Part shown: positions 60,055 to 64,000 of the stretch, piece after piece
Numbering within the stretch: position 1 is the stretch's first letter
How the letters are laid out: the number at the start of each line of letters is the position of its first letter
Source of the DNA: Spirodela intermedia
Taxonomy: Eukaryota; Streptophyta; Magnoliopsida; Alismatales; Araceae
NCBI GenBank assembly: GCA_902729315.2
Contig: LR746270.1
Location: 6,767,221 to 6,831,220, forward strand
DNA length: 64,000 nt
Reading direction: 5' to 3'
Translations under genes and position numbers: made by a program
Notes under the pieces: model-generated
The model's database searches: none
The model's input: only the letters and a program-made list of their open reading frames with translations
Told to the model about the DNA's origin: nothing

Positions 60055-60580
60055 ATTTTGAACACACAAAATTCTGACAATTGCTATCGCGAGGCTAAAA
60101 CTATACTTTTGTTACTTCTAACTTATTTTTTACTTAAATTATTGATACCTTATGTGATTTTAAGTTTTGAAATTCTCTTTCATTAAATTATAATTATTTT
60201 TATTTTATATAATTAAATTTGACCTATAAATCATCTATACTCACTTATGTAAAAATTACTAGACATAACTCAATTTTTGCCTAATTCTTATTCGTCAAGC
60301 ACTGATGTCATCCTAATATCTGCATCCTTATTTTCTTTTTTTTGTTATTTTGTAATTATATTTTATATTCATTAGTTACTTTAAAACTCAAAAAAATCAT
60401 ATTCTTTTTTTAAAATTCTATAATATTATCTGATATTATCTTACATTTTTATGATCAATTGGAAATTCTTTACTATTTTTAGAACCTTTTATCAAATTAT
60501 AATTGATTTATTTATTTTAAAAATATTTATAAAAATCTAAAAATTAGTATTTTCTAGTTTTATAGATTTTAAATTTACTA
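60055..60580 (-). mobile_element. Repeat family R, copy E (reverse, 5' part)
   Basis: Reverse complement of copy A at about 19125-19640. It stops just short of the family 5' end, next to a perfect palindrome at 60590-60613. Confidence 0.65.
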
Positions 60581-60589
60581 CAAGGCCAT

Positions 60590-60613
60590 ACCACTTTGTG
60601 ACTACAAAGTGGT
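60590..60613. repeat. Perfect 10-bp palindrome
   Basis: ACCACTTTGT and ACAAAGTGGT flank the 4-nt loop GACT. A second small inverted repeat, TTGCA/TGCAA, lies just after it. It adjoins the end of R copy E. Confidence 0.7.
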
Positions 60614-61843
60614 TGCACTAAATGCAATCATTGTCTAGCATTGGGCAAACTAGTCCCTAGTCATCCCAATGTGACCAAAGAGGTTAACTTAATAATGCTA
60701 AGGTGAGGGATACATGGTCTTTGGGTCCCTCTATATACAAATGGGCCATTTAGGATGATTAATCCCATATCTGGTGTGAGATTAGTTATCTGATCACTAG
60801 ATGATGCTATACTAGTGATGTCACCTATTTTCCTTACTTTTGCCTTCAATACCAAGTCTCCTTAAACCTCCATTCTGCCATTGTGCACATGTAACATGTT
60901 GCCGTGCACAACACATCGTGCTGTTGTGTGCTTGTGTGGTGCTACCATTCACCTGTGATGTGCCACCTTGTCATTGCACACATGCCTTACATCCTGCTTG
61001 TTTGTAGTGTGGCATGTGTTGGTGACAAGGTCTGTCCCCACTAAGTGGTCCTAGTAACATTCTCCCCCACTATTCAGATTGATAATCCCTAAACTTGAAG
61101 TGTTGTGGGCCTTTAAGTAGGTATAAATCAAAATATTTATAAATTTAATTTCTAATTATTTTTTAGTATATGTGGTCAGTTAGGATTGTATGTATTTAGA
61201 TTGGGTCTTAGAATAGGGTAAATAGTCAATCTTTGGTGATGAATGGAGATGAGATGATAAGAATCGAGGGTCTGAGGTTGGGAGATAGAAGAATTTTTAG
61301 ATCTAGGGAAAATTTCGAGATCTAAGGGTAGAAAATTAGGAGAAATGTGTGGTGATGGGTTCATGTATGAAAGAGGACTAAACCCTGCACTAGATTTTGA
61401 TTCCTACTCCTATTTGGTGCTGAAGTTGATAGGTAGTCATGCTGTGTTAGGATTGAATACTCACTTTAGAGTCTTCTTTGCCTACCTTAGGCTCTAATCA
61501 TCTATAGATGAGTGTACCTCCTTTCCCTTGTAAGCCTAGACCTACTTGATAGACTCTTCTCTCAGTCACTCAAGATTTGCTATAGAAAAACTTCATTCAA
61601 CCTAGGAGAAAGAAAGAGGGATCCTTGAGGGTATTGTCCTATGGTCAGCCCTAGTTTGGAACCTCAAAAAATATCAAAATAGGATAAGAGATTTACAATA
61701 AATGCCCATGGGATTTTTTCCTTTTTACCCTTCTCAAGTCTAGTGTCATCAGCTCCTCTAAAGTTTTTTTTTAGACACTCTTAACTTTGATTCCACTGCT
61801 TAAGATGCTGAAAGGTTCCACATGATCGCTCCATCATGTGGGT
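60614..61843. other. Unassigned DNA, possibly the LTR or flank of the gypsy element
   Basis: No gene was recognised. 60870-61030 is rich in 'tgtgcac', 'gcacac' and 'ttgtgtg' words. 61170-61370 is purine-rich. LTR ends could not be fixed because only one end of the element is in the window. Confidence 0.4.
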
Positions 61844-62128
61844 CTTGGGATGTAGTTCTCGCTTGGTTGCTCCCATGACTGGTCCCTTGGCTGTGGTTCT
61901 TGCCTAGTTGCTCCAACATACTGGCCTTGGGGTGTGGTTCTCGTCTAGTTGCTTTCATTGAGTAGACCCTTGGTTGTGGTTCTCACTTGGTTGCTCCTAC
62001 ATGCGGACCTTGGGGTGTGGTACCCACCTGATTGCTTAGTGAGTTGACCCTTGGCCATGGTTCTCACCTAGTTGCTCCAATGAGCGGACCCTTGGCTGTG
62101 GTTCCTGACTGTTCACTGGTTGCGAACA
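61844..62128. repeat. Seven tandem units of about 41 bp
   Basis: The core is 'ccttggctgtggttctc' plus 'ttgctcc'. Units alternate between two types, one with 'cttggggtgtgg' and one with 'ccttggctgtgg', suggesting an 82-bp higher-order repeat. Confidence 0.75.
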
Positions 62129-62499
62129 CTTCGCTGTGAGGGGTGCACCTTAAACCTAGCTATTCTAGGCCTATTACTCTTTTGGGTTGTGCCCAGGTCT
62201 TTGGGCTCTCATTTGGGCTAAGTTCTCAAATTTTCTTGCTCCATAAAATTTACCTAAGTTCTGCAGAACTAGTAACTCAAAAAAGAAACAATGGTTATTA
62301 GAAATCAAGTGAGATTAATCCATAGAATTCAAGTGGATCTCAAAAATAGAAAACTTAGATCATTGTGCATGGAATGCACATGCAAGCATGTAATGTTAAT
62401 ATACATGTTTTTTACTCAATTTATGAAGTAATTTTTGGATGAATGATTCATGCACTCATAAATATATCCATATTATCACAAAACCCAACATCCTTGTCA

Positions 62500-64000
62500 T
62501 ATGTTGTCAACTATGGTAATCCTTGATTAACTCATCGAACTACTATAGGTCCACATCCTTCTCCCAAGTAGCTGCCCATTGAGACTCACCTACCCACTTG
62601 ATCATGTAGAAATTATGGTGGAAATAATTCCGCCCACTAAAATCAATCACTTGATCCAAGATATCCTTCACTTGTGATGAATAGTGAGACTACATAGGTG
62701 ACAATCTTCTTTGGTAGTGCAATAAGCTTTCATTAAGGAGATGTGAAAGATAGGCTACATCAAGAGATGCTATGGTAGTTGCAACTAATATGTCACATAT
62801 CTCACATGTGCTAGGATTTGGAATGATTCATCAAACATGGGGAATAGATTGCTGTGACATCTCTACATTGAAGTATCTTGTTTATTAAGTATATTCATAG
62901 TATTACTCAGTCACTAACATCACATTTGACCTCCCTTTGATGATAGTCTACGTTCTTGCTCATTCTACATGTTGCCCATGCTAGGGCCTCACAAGCTTCC
63001 TTGATGATGTTTTGTCATTGCTTGATGAAGTAATAGGCAGCTATGAGGTATTTCGGTTGCCTCTACTTCATCATTTCTAACAACATCAATGGTTGTCAGA
63101 TTATAGTCAACTGAAAATGTGAGTGTCTAGTGGAGATGCATTGTTGTTGGGCTGGAAATAGCCGCCCACAATGAGGGCTAACATGCATTGTTGTCTCAGG
63201 TGACACACATGCTGTGCATTGTGGGTCTTTGAAGGAAGACATTGTAGAAGATGTCCTCTTTGGGCCTTGTAGGGACTTTATCCCTTAGCATAGAGGATTC
63301 CATCTTTCATCCAAAACCAACAAGTTAATAGAATAAGGTCTTTAGCTGCTAGGTCCATGGTATAAGCCTCTTATATAGCATTTAACATGTTGTTAGCACT
63401 TACTGTGGGGGTGGCTAGTTCATCATGGGGCTCCTTTAACTCAAGGCATCTACAACCACATTAAGATGGCCCAATTTATACTAGAGTCAAAGATCATACT
63501 TGATTAAGAAGTCATGTAATTGCACTTACTTAGGGCTCAGCTTTTTTGGTGAATTGAAGTAGTCAATGGTGACAGTTTTAGTTTGGATGATGAAGGTGTT
63601 GCCTAATAGTAACATCACACTCATAAGCAATGTATGACTATTTTTATTTCTTTCTCATGGGTGGAGTATCTCTGCTCTATATTACTTAACTTTCAACCTT
63701 CAAAGGCTAATAGATGTTCATTTTGCATGAGGACCCTGCCAATAGCTACCTCTGATGCATCATTTTTCACTTCAATAGCTTAATAGAAGTTCGATAGTTG
63801 AAGAACTAAGTCTTTTATGATAACAAATTGTAGGTTGTCAAACACTTTTTGATATCTCTTAGTCCAAGCCTGCCATCAATTCTTTATGAGGATTTCTATC
63901 AATGGTGCAGCCAGTTGTGAGAATCCTTCAATGAATTTTCATAAGAGTTAGTGAGCCCCAAAAATAATCACACTTTAGATACTCCCTTTGGTCTTGGTCA
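62500..64000 (-). mobile_element. Ty3-gypsy chromovirus relic (minus strand), runs off the window
   Basis: Read on the minus strand from 64000 down: the RT thumb with a YRRFIEGFSQLAAPLIEIL-like segment (about 63960-63870); RNase H with E.KNDASEVAIGRVLMQNEH (about 63780-63710) and a KLSNIEQRYSTHEKE-like segment; a DGILYAKG-like integrase N-terminal segment (about 63300); and a chromodomain ILDQVIDF...FYMIKWVGESQWAATW (about 62665-62560). This order (RT, RNase H, integrase, chromodomain) defines chromoviruses. It carries several stops and frameshifts, so it is not functional. The 5' part lies beyond the right edge. Confidence 0.75.

Overview
The window is nuclear DNA of a flowering plant. It has intron-rich genes with GT-AG introns, GC-rich exons in AT-rich surroundings, CT/GA microsatellites in leaders and introns, and plant-specific families (mTERF4-type organelle RNA factor, KIN-14 kinesin, TT8-type bHLH). 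The contrast between GC-rich exons and AT-rich intergenic DNA would fit a monocot or an early-diverging lineage, but the sequence does not settle this. All identifications come from reading the translated sequence; no database was searched.

Gene-rich left end (1-10.4 kb). The 3' part of an mTERF4-like gene (+) runs in from the left edge. It is followed by a complete 13-exon kinesin-14 gene (+, 2498-6195) and, convergent with it, a six-exon YIP1-family membrane-protein gene (-, 6566-10132) with a 2.1-kb intron. Both exon models close in frame over their full length.

Transposon belt (10.4-32.8 kb). A decayed minus-strand Ty1-copia element starts with an LTR at 10600-10896 and has recognisable RNase H and RT. 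Next comes a structurally complete but coding-dead plus-strand Ty1-copia element at 17455-28407, with 194/180-bp LTRs, tRNA-Met-type PBS, polypurine tract and the 5-bp target duplication AGGTG. It carries nested insertions. One belongs to an unclassified repeat family (here called R) that recurs at about 25.7, 31.5 and 57.6-60.6 kb. Several minisatellites (22, 37, 68 and 90 bp) lie here.

bHLH cluster (32.8-57.6 kb). Two intact eight-exon genes (34376-38488 and 46449-50579) encode TT8/AN1-type subgroup IIIf bHLH factors, the family that partners R2R3-MYB and WD40 proteins to control flavonoid pigment genes. Each is followed by a 5'-truncated pseudogene: a small relic at 40839-40894 and a nearly full-length one at 52930-56822. 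The segments 35224-40894 and 47303-52985 look essentially identical, introns and flanks included, while the 5' ends of the two genes have diverged. This points to a very recent duplication or gene conversion, or to an assembly artefact. A two-exon fragment of a type II peroxiredoxin gene (43060-43417, -) lies between them.

Right end (57.6-64 kb). Three R-family segments lie in alternating orientation, forming a large imperfect inverted repeat. They are followed by a 41-bp tandem repeat and a minus-strand Ty3-gypsy chromovirus relic that runs off the window.

No wholly new system was recognised. The most interesting items are the recent bHLH duplication with mosaic divergence, the 15-nt bHLH microexon beside a G-quadruplex-type tract, the perfect mitosis-specific (MSA) element in the kinesin promoter, and the unclassified R repeat family.
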